Assembly: GCA_947502265.1 (NCBI GenBank)
Contig: CANMZB010000013.1
Coordinates: forward strand, 1 to 64,000
Direction of reading: 5' to 3'
DNA: 64,000 nt
Source: an uncultured Sulfitobacter sp.
GTDB taxonomy: Bacteria; Pseudomonadota; Alphaproteobacteria; Rhodobacterales; Rhodobacteraceae
Position 1 is the stretch's first letter. Each line of letters starts with the position of its first letter. Below are positions 9,650 to 18,940 of this stretch, in pieces. Made by a program: the position numbers and the translations under genes. The notes below the pieces were generated by a model. That model worked only from the letters and a program-made list of their open reading frames with translations, was not told where the DNA came from and made no database searches.

Positions 9650-12600
9650 ATGACTCACGATCTTCATGATTTCACGACCTATGCGTTGTCAGACCGCTAT
9701 GCGCGCAGCGAGGGGCGTGTTTTTCTGACCGGCACACAGGCGTTGGTGCGCATCATGCTGGATCAGGCCCGCCGCGATTCTGCCGCCGGCCTGAACACCG
9801 CCGGCTTTGTTTCGGGTTATCGCGGCTCGCCTCTGGGGGCGCTTGATATCGAGCTTTGGCGCGCCAAGGCGCAGACGGACGCGCAGCGCATCACATTCAT
9901 GCCTGCGGTGAACGAAGATCTTGGTGCCACCGCAGTTCTTGGCGCACAACAAGCAACGTTGGACCCGCAAGCAGAGGTCGAAGGCGTGTTTGCGATGTGG
10001 TACGGTAAGGGGCCGGGCGTGGACCGCTCCGGCGATGCGCTGCGCCACGGGAATGCGTATGGCTCATCGCCCAAGGGGGGTGTGCTGGTTGTTGCGGGCG
10101 ATGATCACGGATGTGTCTCGTCGTCAATGCCGCACCAATCCGATGTCGCGTTTATGACGTGGTTCATGCCCACGTTGAACCCCGCCAATGTGGCGGAATA
10201 TCAGGCGTTTGGCGAATACGGCTTTGCGCTGAGCCGCTATTGCGGCGCTTGGGTCGGGTTCAAGGCGATCTCTGAAACAGTGGAAAGCGGGCAGTCGGTT
10301 GACTTGCTGCCCGCGCGGGAATTTACGCGGCCTGAAATTGATCTGCCCGCTGGTGGGTTGCATGTGCGCAGCGCCGATCTGCCCAGCCCTGAAATCGAAA
10401 CCCGCCTTGAACACAAGCTGCGCGCGGTCGAGGCTTTTGTCGAAGCCAACCCGATCGACCGCCACATCTACGAAATCGCGGATGCGACTTTCGGGATTGT
10501 CACAACCGGCAAGGGCCATCTGGACCTGATGGAGGCGCTGCGGCTCTTGGGGCTGGACGAGAGCGCCTGCCGCCGCCTTGGTATCGACATCTACAAGGTC
10601 GGCATGGTCTGGCCGCTGGCGCGCCGGGATGCTTTGGCTTTTGTGCGCGGCAAGAAAGAGGTTCTTGTTGTCGAGGAAAAGCGCGGCATCATCGAAAGCC
10701 AGTTCAAGGAATACTTCTATGACTGGCCGGGGGACAAGCCCGAGCGGATGGTGGGTAAACACCGTGCGGCGGGTGACCCGCTGATTCCGTGGACCGGAGA
10801 GCTGACGCCGCTGGCCCTTGTTCCCGTGGTGGCGGAGCGTCTGCACGCGTTCTTTCCCGACGAGAACCTGTTGCAAAAGGCAAACGCGCTGACTGATCAT
10901 CCGCCAACCTTGCTGAACGTCACGGGGGCGACCCGCACGCCCTATTTCTGTTCGGGCTGTCCGCATAACACCTCCACGAAGGTGCCCGAAGGCAGCACCG
11001 CCGCCTCGGGCATCGGATGCCATGTGATGGCAAGCTGGATGGATCGCAGCACCGTCGGATATGCCCAGATGGGCGGTGAAGGCGTGCCGCATGTGGCGGC
11101 CTCGCATTTCAATGGCGGCAAACACATCTTCCAGAATTTGGGAGAGGGGACGTGGTATCATTCCGGCTCGCTTGCCATCCGGCAGGCGGTCGCGGGTGGT
11201 GCGAACATCACCTATAAAATTCTCTACAATGATGCCGTGGCGATGACCGGCGGACAACCGGTGGATGGCCCCGTCAGCGTCAAAGGCATTGCGCAAAGCT
11301 GTCGTGCCGAAGGCGTTGCGCGGATCGCCCTTGTGTCTGATGACATCACCAAATTTACCCGCGCCGACTTCCCCTCCGGCACCAGCTTTCATCCGCGCGA
11401 GGAGATGGACACCGTCCAGCGCGAATTGCGTGACATCTCCGGCGTTACGGTGCTGGTCTATGAGCAAACCTGCGCCACCGAAAAACGCCGCCGCCGCAAG
11501 CGTGGCACAATGGAAGACCCCAAGCGTTTCGTCTTTATCAACCCTGCCGTCTGCGAAGGGTGCGGCGATTGCTCGGTCGAAAGCAACTGTCTAAGCATCG
11601 AGCCGCTGGAAACAGAGTTCGGGCGCAAGCGCAAAGTGAACCAGTCGTCGTGCAACAAGGATTTTTCCTGCCTGAACGGCTTTTGCCCCAGCTTTGTGAC
11701 CGTCGAAGGGGCCACGCGGCGCAAAAAGAAGGGGGAGGCTGTTGATCTGTCGACTGTACTGCCCAACCTGCCTGAGCCCGATTTGCCCGCCCTTGATGCG
11801 CCCTATGATCTGCTGGTCACCGGCGTCGGCGGTACGGGTGTCGTGACGGTGGGTGCGCTGATCACCATGGCGGCGCATCTGGAAGGCAAGGGCGCGAGCG
11901 TTCTGGATTTCACCGGATTTGCCCAGAAATTCGGCACGGTTCTCAGCTATATCCGTCTGGGGCGGGTACCCGGTGCGATACATCAGGTGCGCACCGATAT
12001 CGGCTCGGCGCAGGCGGTGATTGCGTGTGATGTGGTTGCCTCTTCGGCGCCGCGCGCATCCGTCTATTACCGCAAAGGTACGCGCGTTGTGCTGAACCTT
12101 GCACAGATGCCGACAGGTGATCTGGTGTTGCACCGCGATGCGCAGCTCAAAGTGGATAAGCGCGAGGTGGCAATCCGCGGGGTCGTCGGGGACACCAACC
12201 TGTGGAGCTTTGATGCCAACCGTTTGGCCGAGCAGCTGCTGGGCGACAGTGTTTTTGCCAATGTCATCATGTTGGGCTATGCGTGGCAAAAGGGATTGGT
12301 GCCGGTCAGTGAAATCGCGCTGAAACAGGCCATCCACCTGAACGCTGTGGCGGTCGATGCCAACCTGCGCGCCTTTGATCTGGGCCGTGTTCTGGCCGTT
12401 GATCCGCAAAGCGTGACACCCGAGGTGCCGCCGCGCGAAGACCTCTCTCTTGACGCTCTGATCGCGCGCAACGCGGCATTTCTCACGGACTATCATGACG
12501 CACGATACGCCGTGCGCTACCGTACGACGGTGGCGCGGTTGCGTGGGGCACTGCCAGAACAACAGGCAGAAACGCTCACGCGGGTTGCGGCGAAATCGCT

Positions 12601-13081
12601 GTTCAAGCTGATGGCGATCAAGGATGAATACGAGGTCGCGCGCCTGCATCTCCAGCCGGTGTTTGCCGGCATGCTGGCGCAGGAGTTCGAGCCGGGTTTC
12701 AAAGTGCATTACCATCTCGCACCGCCATTGCTTTCCTTTGGCAAAGATAGCCGCGGCCGCCCGCGCAAGCGCCGCTTTGGCCCGTGGCTCACGCCGGTCT
12801 TTCGGGGGTTGGCGGGGATGCGCAAGCTGCGCGGGACCGTCTTTGATCCGTTCGGATATGGCGCAGAGCGCAAAGGCGATGTGGCATTGATCCCGTGGTT
12901 CGAGAATATTCTGGCCGCATCGCCCGATCTTCTTGCGCGATCAAACGTCGATGTTCTGCGCGAAATTCTAAGCGCCCCTTTGGAGTTTCGCGGATACGGG
13001 CCGGTCAAGGAAGCCTCTGTTCAGAACCATAAGCGCAAGGTCGACGCTGTGATCGCGGGGGTGGAAGAGGTAAAAGTTTAG
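9650..13081 (+). CDS. Indolepyruvate ferredoxin oxidoreductase, fused alpha-beta (IorA-IorB)
   Basis: A 1143-residue enzyme that oxidatively decarboxylates aryl pyruvates (from Trp, Phe, Tyr transamination) to aryl-acetyl-CoA, reducing ferredoxin. The order is an N-terminal pyruvate-oxidoreductase-like domain, a thiamine diphosphate domain with CSGCPHNTSTKVPEGS near 437-452, and a ferredoxin module (CEGCGDCS near 631, then CNKDFSC and CPSF). The IorB-like gamma domain follows, with GVGGTGVVTVG near 727. Separate subunits in archaea are one chain here, as in many proteobacteria. The neighbouring lrp gene and the palindrome upstream point to amino-acid control. Confidence 0.9.
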   Translation: MTHDLHDFTTYALSDRYARSEGRVFLTGTQALVRIMLDQARRDSAAGLNTAGFVSGYRGSPLGALDIELWRAKAQTDAQRITFMPAVNEDLGATAVLGAQQATLDPQAEVEGVFAMWYGKGPGVDRSGDALRHGNAYGSSPKGGVLVVAGDDHGCVSSSMPHQSDVAFMTWFMPTLNPANVAEYQAFGEYGFALSRYCGAWVGFKAISETVESGQSVDLLPAREFTRPEIDLPAGGLHVRSADLPSPEIETRLEHKLRAVEAFVEANPIDRHIYEIADATFGIVTTGKGHLDLMEALRLLGLDESACRRLGIDIYKVGMVWPLARRDALAFVRGKKEVLVVEEKRGIIESQFKEYFYDWPGDKPERMVGKHRAAGDPLIPWTGELTPLALVPVVAERLHAFFPDENLLQKANALTDHPPTLLNVTGATRTPYFCSGCPHNTSTKVPEGSTAASGIGCHVMASWMDRSTVGYAQMGGEGVPHVAASHFNGGKHIFQNLGEGTWYHSGSLAIRQAVAGGANITYKILYNDAVAMTGGQPVDGPVSVKGIAQSCRAEGVARIALVSDDITKFTRADFPSGTSFHPREEMDTVQRELRDISGVTVLVYEQTCATEKRRRRKRGTMEDPKRFVFINPAVCEGCGDCSVESNCLSIEPLETEFGRKRKVNQSSCNKDFSCLNGFCPSFVTVEGATRRKKKGEAVDLSTVLPNLPEPDLPALDAPYDLLVTGVGGTGVVTVGALITMAAHLEGKGASVLDFTGFAQKFGTVLSYIRLGRVPGAIHQVRTDIGSAQAVIACDVVASSAPRASVYYRKGTRVVLNLAQMPTGDLVLHRDAQLKVDKREVAIRGVVGDTNLWSFDANRLAEQLLGDSVFANVIMLGYAWQKGLVPVSEIALKQAIHLNAVAVDANLRAFDLGRVLAVDPQSVTPEVPPREDLSLDALIARNAAFLTDYHDARYAVRYRTTVARLRGALPEQQAETLTRVAAKSLFKLMAIKDEYEVARLHLQPVFAGMLAQEFEPGFKVHYHLAPPLLSFGKDSRGRPRKRRFGPWLTPVFRGLAGMRKLRGTVFDPFGYGAERKGDVALIPWFENILAASPDLLARSNVDVLREILSAPLEFRGYGPVKEASVQNHKRKVDAVIAGVEEVKV

Positions 13082-13275
13082 CGTGGAATGCCCGCCGGCG
13101 CATCGGGCTGTTTGGTTTGGGTTGAAGGTACGTTCCTTTGCCTGAATGTAGTCCCCGATCCACTTTCTGACCGCCTTGGGCGTCGGTTCTGTGGCGGTTC
13201 ACACGCTGCTCACCATAGGCCCTGTTTGCGCAGGGACGGTTCCTCACTCAACGGGCTTAGGTGAACGGCTCAGGA

Positions 13276-13749
13276 TTAGGGGCCTGACTGTGCCTTGCAC
13301 GACACAGGAAGCTGCGGCGACATCTCCAACAGTGCGGAAATCCCGCAATTGCCTTTCACCAGATCGGCCAACGTCACCATGTCCAACTCGCGATAAAACG
13401 CTTCGACGGCGCGGGCCACAAAACTCCGCAGGCGGCACACGTCCGACAGCGGACAGGTGTTGGTTTCAAGGTCAAAACACTCTGCGAACGGCACACCTGC
13501 CTCAAAGATGCGGAAAACCTCGCCGATGGTGATCTGCTCCATGGGGCGGGCAAGTTTCAACCCGCCATTGCGCCCCCTGATGGTTTTCACAAAACCGCTG
13601 GCTTGCAAAAGATTGACAACCTGTAGCAGGTGATTGACAGACGCATTGCACTTCGCGGCAATCTCGGCGGTCCGCACAATACCGCCATTATTTACGGCAC
13701 AGGCCATCAGGATACGCGAAGCGAGGTTTGTTCGGGTGGTCAAACGCAT
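13276..13749 (-). CDS. Rrf2-family regulator with NsrR/RirA-type cysteine triad
   Basis: From the ATG at 13749 the protein has 157 residues; the frame is open further upstream, but homology starts at MRLTTRTNLASR. It has a winged helix in the first 70 residues and, near 90-105, cysteines in C-x7-C-x5-C spacing (ECFDLETNTCPLSDVC), the Fe-S ligands of RirA/NsrR-type sensors. It is divergent from cydDC across about 130 bases, so iron, NO or Fe-S status may tune bd oxidase assembly. It is distinct from the nsrR at 27.2 kb. Which effector it senses is not visible. Confidence 0.85.
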   Translation of the reverse strand: MRLTTRTNLASRILMACAVNNGGIVRTAEIAAKCNASVNHLLQVVNLLQASGFVKTIRGRNGGLKLARPMEQITIGEVFRIFEAGVPFAECFDLETNTCPLSDVCRLRSFVARAVEAFYRELDMVTLADLVKGNCGISALLEMSPQLPVSCKAQSGP

Positions 13750-13786
13750 GAAGGCACCGTTATCGACTGCAATTAACGCAATATGA

Positions 13787-13804
13787 CAGGTGATAAAGTA
13801 CCTG
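13787..13804. promoter_or_regulatory. Candidate Rrf2 operator
   Basis: CAGGT and ACCTG form an inverted repeat around the 8-base spacer GATAAAGT, 38 bases upstream of the Rrf2 gene start and just upstream of the FNR-like box that serves cydD. Arm length is short, so chance is possible. Confidence 0.35.
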
Positions 13805-13807
13805 ACT

Positions 13808-13821
13808 TTGATTCGGATCAG
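13808..13821 (+). promoter_or_regulatory. FNR-like box before cydD
   Basis: TTGATTCGGATCAG matches the consensus TTGAT-N4-ATCAA at 9 of 10 positions. If it sits at -41.5, transcription would start near 13856 with CAATAT (13841-13846) near the -10 position, leaving a short leader to the TTG start at 13882. This agrees with activation of cydDC at low oxygen and argues that cydD cannot start upstream of the box. Confidence 0.6.
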
Positions 13822-13881
13822 ATCGGTCGCGCTGTAAGGCCAATATCTGGTATCCAAGAATCACGTTATGAGGATAAGCCT

Positions 13882-15555
13882 TTGAATTCCCCGACGCAAA
13901 GCGACACAGACAAAGTGAGCAAGTCAAAGGTAACCGGCCCCTCATGGCTGGAACCGGGCCACGGGTATCAACGACGCGCTGCGGTATTGTCCGTGACGGG
14001 CAATCTGGTCTGGCCGTTTCAGGCCGCATTGGTCGCCGCTGCTCTTGGTGGTCTATTGACGGGGGGGGATGTATCGCCTGTCTGGACCGCTGTGGGATAT
14101 ATCGTTCTGGGGGCGCTGCGCGCGTGGCTCGGGGTATTGGCCGAAGCGTCTTCGCAAGCAGCGGCAGAGGCGGTGATTCACACCGGGCGGGACCGGATTG
14201 TCGCGATCGAGGCAGGGCGGGCCGAAGACAGCCCCTTTGGCGGGGCGGGCAGTGTGTCTGCATTGGCGAGCGAGAAGCTTGATCTGCTTGCGCCATACGT
14301 CACGCGCTATGCGCCTGCGCGGGCCCGGGCTGTGGTTGTGCCGCTGGTCATTCTGGCCTTGGCGCTTTGGCAGTCTTGGGCCGTGGCGGTGGTTCTGGTG
14401 ATCTCGGGGCCGCTTATTCCGGTGTTCATGGCGCTTGTCGGAATGGCCGCAAAAGAAGCGAGCCGCCGCCAGATGGCCGAGATCGGCAGCCTGAACGATC
14501 TGCTTGTCGAGCGTCTGTCGGCGCTTGTCGACATCCGCCTGTTGGGGGCGGGCGATACCGTCCTTCGGGGGTTTTCCGCGCAGGCAGGGGATTTGAGACA
14601 GCGCACGATGGCGGTGCTGCGGGTCGCGTTCCTGTCCTCGACGGTGCTTGAGCTGTTTGCCGCAATCGGTGTTGCGATGGTGGCGGTTTTCGTTGGCTTT
14701 TCCCTGCTGGGCGCGTTGGAGTTCGGCGCATGGGGCGGCGTGTTGTCGGCGCAGGCGGGGATATTCCTGTTGTTGCTTGCGCCCGAATTTTACCAGCCGA
14801 TGCGCGATCTGTCCGTCGCGTGGCACGACAAGGCCGCTGCGGATGCGGTGATTGACGATCTGGCGGCGTGGGACGCGGCGCCTGTGGTGCATCTGTTGGG
14901 GCAGGGCGCGCGGGCTGCTCCTTTGGCCGGTCCTGCAACGATTTCATTGCGTGGCTGTGTGTTGCCAAGCGGGCTCATGCTGGAGGATATCATCATCGCA
15001 GCAGGCGAAAGCGTGGCGTTGATGGGTCCAAGCGGCGCGGGCAAGACGTCTGTTTTGCGGATCATGGCAGGGTTGTTGTCACCGGCCTCGGGGGAGGTTG
15101 ATGTGGCGGGGCATCCTTTGGACACAACTACCGCCGATGCGTGGCGCGCGCGCATCGGCTGGATGCCGCAAAGCCCGCATTTTCTGAATGCCAGCTTGCG
15201 GCACAATCTTTCGCTTGGCCGCGACGGAGATATTGACTCGGCCTTGGCGCAGGCGGCTGTTGGCGGTGTTGTGGCGGCGTTGCCGCAGGGGCTTAACACA
15301 CGTCTGGGTGAAACCGGTGGCGGTCTGTCGGGCGGCGAAGCGCGGCGTCTGACCTTGGCCCGCGCGTTGTACGGCGCACCGGATGTGATCCTTGCCGACG
15401 AGCCGACCGCAGATCTGGACGCGGCCACGGCGCGCATTGTCGCCGACGGGTTGATCGCGCGTGCGTCGCAGGGAGCGACGTTGGTTGTTGCCACCCATGA
15501 CGCCGGTTTTGCCGCCCGAATGGACCGGATCATCCGGATCGGAGACGTATCATGA
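13882..15555 (+). CDS. cydD: Heterodimeric thiol exporter / cytochrome bd assembly subunit CydD
   Basis: A 557-residue fused membrane-ATPase half transporter. The membrane domain occupies about residues 35-300. The ATPase has Walker A GPSGAGKTSVLRI, Q-loop MPQSPHFLNAS, signature LSGGEARRLTLARA and Walker B VILADEPTADLD. CydDC exports cysteine and glutathione to the periplasm and is needed for heme insertion into bd oxidase. The frame is open to an ATG at 13783, but that would put the FNR-like box inside the gene. TTG at 13882 has GAGG 8 bases upstream and is preferred. It overlaps cydC by 4 bases. Confidence 0.9.
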   Translation: MNSPTQSDTDKVSKSKVTGPSWLEPGHGYQRRAAVLSVTGNLVWPFQAALVAAALGGLLTGGDVSPVWTAVGYIVLGALRAWLGVLAEASSQAAAEAVIHTGRDRIVAIEAGRAEDSPFGGAGSVSALASEKLDLLAPYVTRYAPARARAVVVPLVILALALWQSWAVAVVLVISGPLIPVFMALVGMAAKEASRRQMAEIGSLNDLLVERLSALVDIRLLGAGDTVLRGFSAQAGDLRQRTMAVLRVAFLSSTVLELFAAIGVAMVAVFVGFSLLGALEFGAWGGVLSAQAGIFLLLLAPEFYQPMRDLSVAWHDKAAADAVIDDLAAWDAAPVVHLLGQGARAAPLAGPATISLRGCVLPSGLMLEDIIIAAGESVALMGPSGAGKTSVLRIMAGLLSPASGEVDVAGHPLDTTTADAWRARIGWMPQSPHFLNASLRHNLSLGRDGDIDSALAQAAVGGVVAALPQGLNTRLGETGGGLSGGEARRLTLARALYGAPDVILADEPTADLDAATARIVADGLIARASQGATLVVATHDAGFAARMDRIIRIGDVS

Positions 15556-17192
15556 AGGCACTTTGGCAGATATTCCGGATGATCCTGCGCGAACAGCGGG
15601 TGTCGCTGTCGCGCGGCGCATTGCTCAGCTTTGTCGTGCTGGCGATGGGGGCGGCGCTGCTGGGGCTGTCGGGGTGGTTTATCACGGCGGCTGCGGCGGC
15701 GGGGCTGGCAGGTGTGGGGGCGGTGTTCGATGTGTTCCGTCCCTCGGCGATGGTGCGGTTTCTGGCCCTTGGCCGCGCCGCTGCCCGTTACGGCGAACGG
15801 GTATTGACCCATGACGCCACGCTGCACGCGCTTGAGGCTTTGCGTCTGCGGCTGCTGTCGGGGTTGCTGGCCGCACCCTACGCCAAAATGATCAGGACGC
15901 GCGGCGCACAAACGCTGAACCGGCTGACGGCGGATATTGACGCGCTGGATGGGGTGTCGTTGCGGTTGGTGCTGCCTGTTATGGCTGGCCTGATGGCGCA
16001 GTTGGTGGCCTTTATCGCCTTGTGGGCGTTGGTTGATCTCACGATTGCTCTCTGGATTCTGCTTGGCTATCTCGTCGGGGCCGCGTTGATCTTCTGGCAG
16101 GTTGCTGCGCGCACAACCTCTCTGTCGCGTCGCTCCGAGGCTGCGGGGCAGGCCTTTCGCGCGCGGCTGATTGATCTGATCCGCGCGCGCACCGATCTGG
16201 CGGTGCAGGGCCGCTTGCAGGCGCAGGCGGATCATGCACTTGATGCAGACCGGCGGCGTCTTGACTTGCGCCGCGTGCAGGATCGGGCCGAACGTCTTGC
16301 GGGGGCTGCGCTGATGATGCTTGGCACCATCGTCGCGGGGGGAACGCTCTGGCTGGGGCTGTCGATGGTGCAGGCGGGCAACCTTGCGGCCCCTTTTGCC
16401 GCGCTCGGATTTTTCGCCGCGCTGGCGCTGGCCGAAACGGTGGCTCCCCTGCGCCGTGCTGCCGCCGATCTGGGGCGCATGGCAGAGGCTGCGCGGCGGG
16501 TGTCGCGCGATATTGTTGCGCCGCTGCCAGTTCGCGCCGGACCAGCCGGGGGCGACGGAGCGCTGCGCATTGATGCGGTAACGCTGCACCGTGCGCTGTC
16601 TACGCAACCGATCATACAAGATATGACGCTGCAAATTGCGCCCGGTGAAACGGTCGCGGTCACGGGGGCCAGCGGTGCCGGGAAATCAACGTTGCTGTTG
16701 GCGGTGGCCGGGCTTCATCCGGTGTCTGGCGGGCAAATCACGTTGGGCGGGATACCCGTTGGCGCGTGGGACGAAGCCGCATTGCGCAATCATCTGACCT
16801 TGTTGCCCCAGCGCAGTGCGCTTATGTCGGGAACGGTGGCGCAGGCGCTACATCTTGCCGCACCGGATTGTGATGAGGCGACCCTTTGGCAGGTACTGGA
16901 TGCGGTGCAGCTTTCGGGTACGCTGCACACGCGCAGTGGGCTGGACACAAGGATCGGGGCGCGGGGCGATGGCATTTCGGGCGGCGAAGCGCGCCGCCTG
17001 ACGCTTGCGCGGGCGTTGCTGAGAAGGCCGTGTGTCCTCTTGTTGGACGAACCGACCGAAGGGCTGGACCAGAGCACAGCCAAGGCAGTGCTGGCGGGGG
17101 TGAGGCGGTTTCTGCCGGATAGCGCCATCCTGATCGCGGCACATCGCGGCGTCGAGACGCGCTTTGCCGACCGGGTCGTCACCCTGAATTAA
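15552..17192 (+). CDS. cydC: Heterodimeric thiol exporter / cytochrome bd assembly subunit CydC
   Basis: The 546-residue partner of CydD starts inside its stop codon (ATGA). Six membrane helices lie in about residues 15-285, then an ATPase with Walker A GASGAGKSTLLLAVAG, signature ISGGEARRLTLARALL and Walker B VLLLDEPTEGLD. Both halves carry intact catalytic motifs. Its stop is 20 bases before the FNR box that serves cydA, so cydDC and cydABX are adjacent but separately promoted units. Confidence 0.9.
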   Translation: MKALWQIFRMILREQRVSLSRGALLSFVVLAMGAALLGLSGWFITAAAAAGLAGVGAVFDVFRPSAMVRFLALGRAAARYGERVLTHDATLHALEALRLRLLSGLLAAPYAKMIRTRGAQTLNRLTADIDALDGVSLRLVLPVMAGLMAQLVAFIALWALVDLTIALWILLGYLVGAALIFWQVAARTTSLSRRSEAAGQAFRARLIDLIRARTDLAVQGRLQAQADHALDADRRRLDLRRVQDRAERLAGAALMMLGTIVAGGTLWLGLSMVQAGNLAAPFAALGFFAALALAETVAPLRRAAADLGRMAEAARRVSRDIVAPLPVRAGPAGGDGALRIDAVTLHRALSTQPIIQDMTLQIAPGETVAVTGASGAGKSTLLLAVAGLHPVSGGQITLGGIPVGAWDEAALRNHLTLLPQRSALMSGTVAQALHLAAPDCDEATLWQVLDAVQLSGTLHTRSGLDTRIGARGDGISGGEARRLTLARALLRRPCVLLLDEPTEGLDQSTAKAVLAGVRRFLPDSAILIAAHRGVETRFADRVVTLN

Positions 17193-17212
17193 CTCACATC
17201 AAAATACCAGAA

Positions 17213-17254
17213 TTGATCCTGATCAAGCCCGCGATAGTATCAATTTCCGATATA
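17213..17254 (+). promoter_or_regulatory. FNR-dependent promoter of cydABX
   Basis: TTGATCCTGATCAA at 17213-17226 is a perfect FNR/Crp-type palindrome. GATATA at 17249-17254 sits exactly where a -10 element falls if the box is centred at -41.5 (start near 17261). This is a textbook class II FNR layout, leaving a leader of about 50 bases before cydA. Confidence 0.75.
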
Positions 17255-17312
17255 TGTGGATATTGGAACTGTTGGGGGCTGGATTCGCCTCTAGGTAGCT
17301 GGAGCTGAGTAA

Positions 17313-18935
17313 ATGGAATTTGGCATCGTCGAGCTGTCCCGACTGCAATTTGCGGTGACAGTAATGTATCACTTTCTCTTCGTGCCGTTGACGCTGGGAC
17401 TTTCGGTCCTCCTCGCGATCATGGAGACGGTCTATGTCATGACCAACCGTCCGATCTGGCGGCAAATGACCAAGTTTTGGGGCACACTTTTCGGGATCAA
17501 TTTTGTTCTCGGTGTTGCCACGGGCATCACGATGGAATTCCAGTTCGGAATGAACTGGAGCTATTTCAGCCATTATGTGGGTGATATTTTCGGCGCGCCT
17601 CTGGCGCTTGAAGGGCTGATGGCCTTCTTCCTCGAAGCCACATTTGTCGGGCTGTTCTTCTTTGGCTGGGAAAAACTTAGCAAGCTTGGTCACCTGACAG
17701 TCACTTGGCTGGTTGCCATTGGATCAAACTTTTCGGCGCTGTGGATTTTGATTGCCAACGGCTGGATGCAGAACCCGGTAGGGGCCGAATTCAACCCGAT
17801 GACCATGCGGATGGAGATGACGGATTTCTTTGCCGTTCTGTTCAACGAGGTGGCGCAGGCGAAATTCGTGCATACTGTTTCGGCGGGGTATGTGACGGCG
17901 GCGGTCTTTGTGATCGGCGTGTCGGCGTGGTATCTGCTGCGTGACCGTCACGTCGAGCTGGCGCGCCGCTCTCTCACTGTGGGCGCGGCTTTCGGTCTGG
18001 CCTCGGCATTTTCGGTTGTTCTTTTGGGTGACGAATCCGGTTATTCCGCGACACACAGCCAAAAGATGAAGCTCGCGGCGATCGAGGCGATGTGGGAAAC
18101 CCACGAGGCCCCCGCACCGTTTAATTTGATCGGTTTCCCCGACCAAGAAGCGCGCGAGACACATTACGCAATCGAGATACCTTGGGCGATGGGGCTGATC
18201 GGTACGCGCTCGCTGACCACCGAAATCCCCGGCATCAACGATCTGGTGGCGAATGCAGACGAACGCATCCGGTCGGGCATGATCGCCTATGGGGCGCTGC
18301 TGGATATACGTGAAAACCGCGAGGCGACCGACCCTGCTGTCATCGCCACATTCGAGGAGCATTCCGCCGATCTTGGCTTTGCGTTTCTGCTGAAGAAATA
18401 CGTGGATAATCCGGCGGAGGCGACAGAGGCGCAGATCAGGATGGCCGCAGATGATACTGTGCCGACCGTCTGGCCGCTGTTCTGGGCGTTCCGGATCATG
18501 GTGGGGCTTGGCTTTGGATTCATCGCCACGATGCTGTATTTCTTCTATCGAGCCTCCTTCAAGGGCATGAACTTTCCCCGTCCGGCGCTGCATCTGGCGG
18601 TCTGGATGATCCCCGCGCCGTGGATCGCCGCCGAGCTGGGCTGGTTCGTGGCCGAATACGGGCGTCAGCCCTGGACGGTTGACGGGGTGCTGCCCACGGC
18701 AATGTCGGTCTCAGCACTGTCGATGACCGAAGTGGCGCTGACGCTGGCGGGGTTTGTGGTTTTCTACACCGTTCTGTTCATCATCGAGATGGGTCTCATG
18801 CTCAAATACATCCGCAAGGGTCCGTTTCAGGATGTGGAGGAGACCGAGGCGTGGAACACCCGTCACAAGGATCGTCTGACGGGCCGTAACGGCACCGATA
18901 CAATTGCCGATCCCGACCTTCAACCTGCGGAGTAA
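17313..18935 (+). CDS. cydA: Cytochrome bd oxidase subunit I
   Basis: A 540-residue quinol oxidase subunit carrying the three hemes. The heme-b595 ligand His is at position 20 (VMYHFLFVPLTLG), the next conserved His sits in KFVHTVSAGYVT, and the periplasmic quinol-binding Q-loop region spans about 245-330. The enzyme reduces O2 to water with high affinity without pumping protons and tolerates sulfide and NO. GGAG lies 8 bases before the ATG. It is followed by cydB after 5 bases. Confidence 0.95.
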   Translation: MEFGIVELSRLQFAVTVMYHFLFVPLTLGLSVLLAIMETVYVMTNRPIWRQMTKFWGTLFGINFVLGVATGITMEFQFGMNWSYFSHYVGDIFGAPLALEGLMAFFLEATFVGLFFFGWEKLSKLGHLTVTWLVAIGSNFSALWILIANGWMQNPVGAEFNPMTMRMEMTDFFAVLFNEVAQAKFVHTVSAGYVTAAVFVIGVSAWYLLRDRHVELARRSLTVGAAFGLASAFSVVLLGDESGYSATHSQKMKLAAIEAMWETHEAPAPFNLIGFPDQEARETHYAIEIPWAMGLIGTRSLTTEIPGINDLVANADERIRSGMIAYGALLDIRENREATDPAVIATFEEHSADLGFAFLLKKYVDNPAEATEAQIRMAADDTVPTVWPLFWAFRIMVGLGFGFIATMLYFFYRASFKGMNFPRPALHLAVWMIPAPWIAAELGWFVAEYGRQPWTVDGVLPTAMSVSALSMTEVALTLAGFVVFYTVLFIIEMGLMLKYIRKGPFQDVEETEAWNTRHKDRLTGRNGTDTIADPDLQPAE

Positions 18936-18940
18936 GACAC

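Noticed and set aside
10124-11467. 447-codon minus-strand ORF inside the indolepyruvate oxidoreductase gene
   Set aside because: It is antisense to a clear enzyme, has no family motif, and results from GC-biased codon use.
13082-13275. Possible gene or strong terminator in the convergent gap after the indolepyruvate oxidoreductase
   Set aside because: Only a weak 5-bp stem (CCCTG/CAGGG) and no credible frame.
14790-16634. 614-codon minus-strand ORF across cydD and cydC
   Set aside because: Basic low-complexity translation opposite two well-defined ABC proteins; no ribosome binding site.
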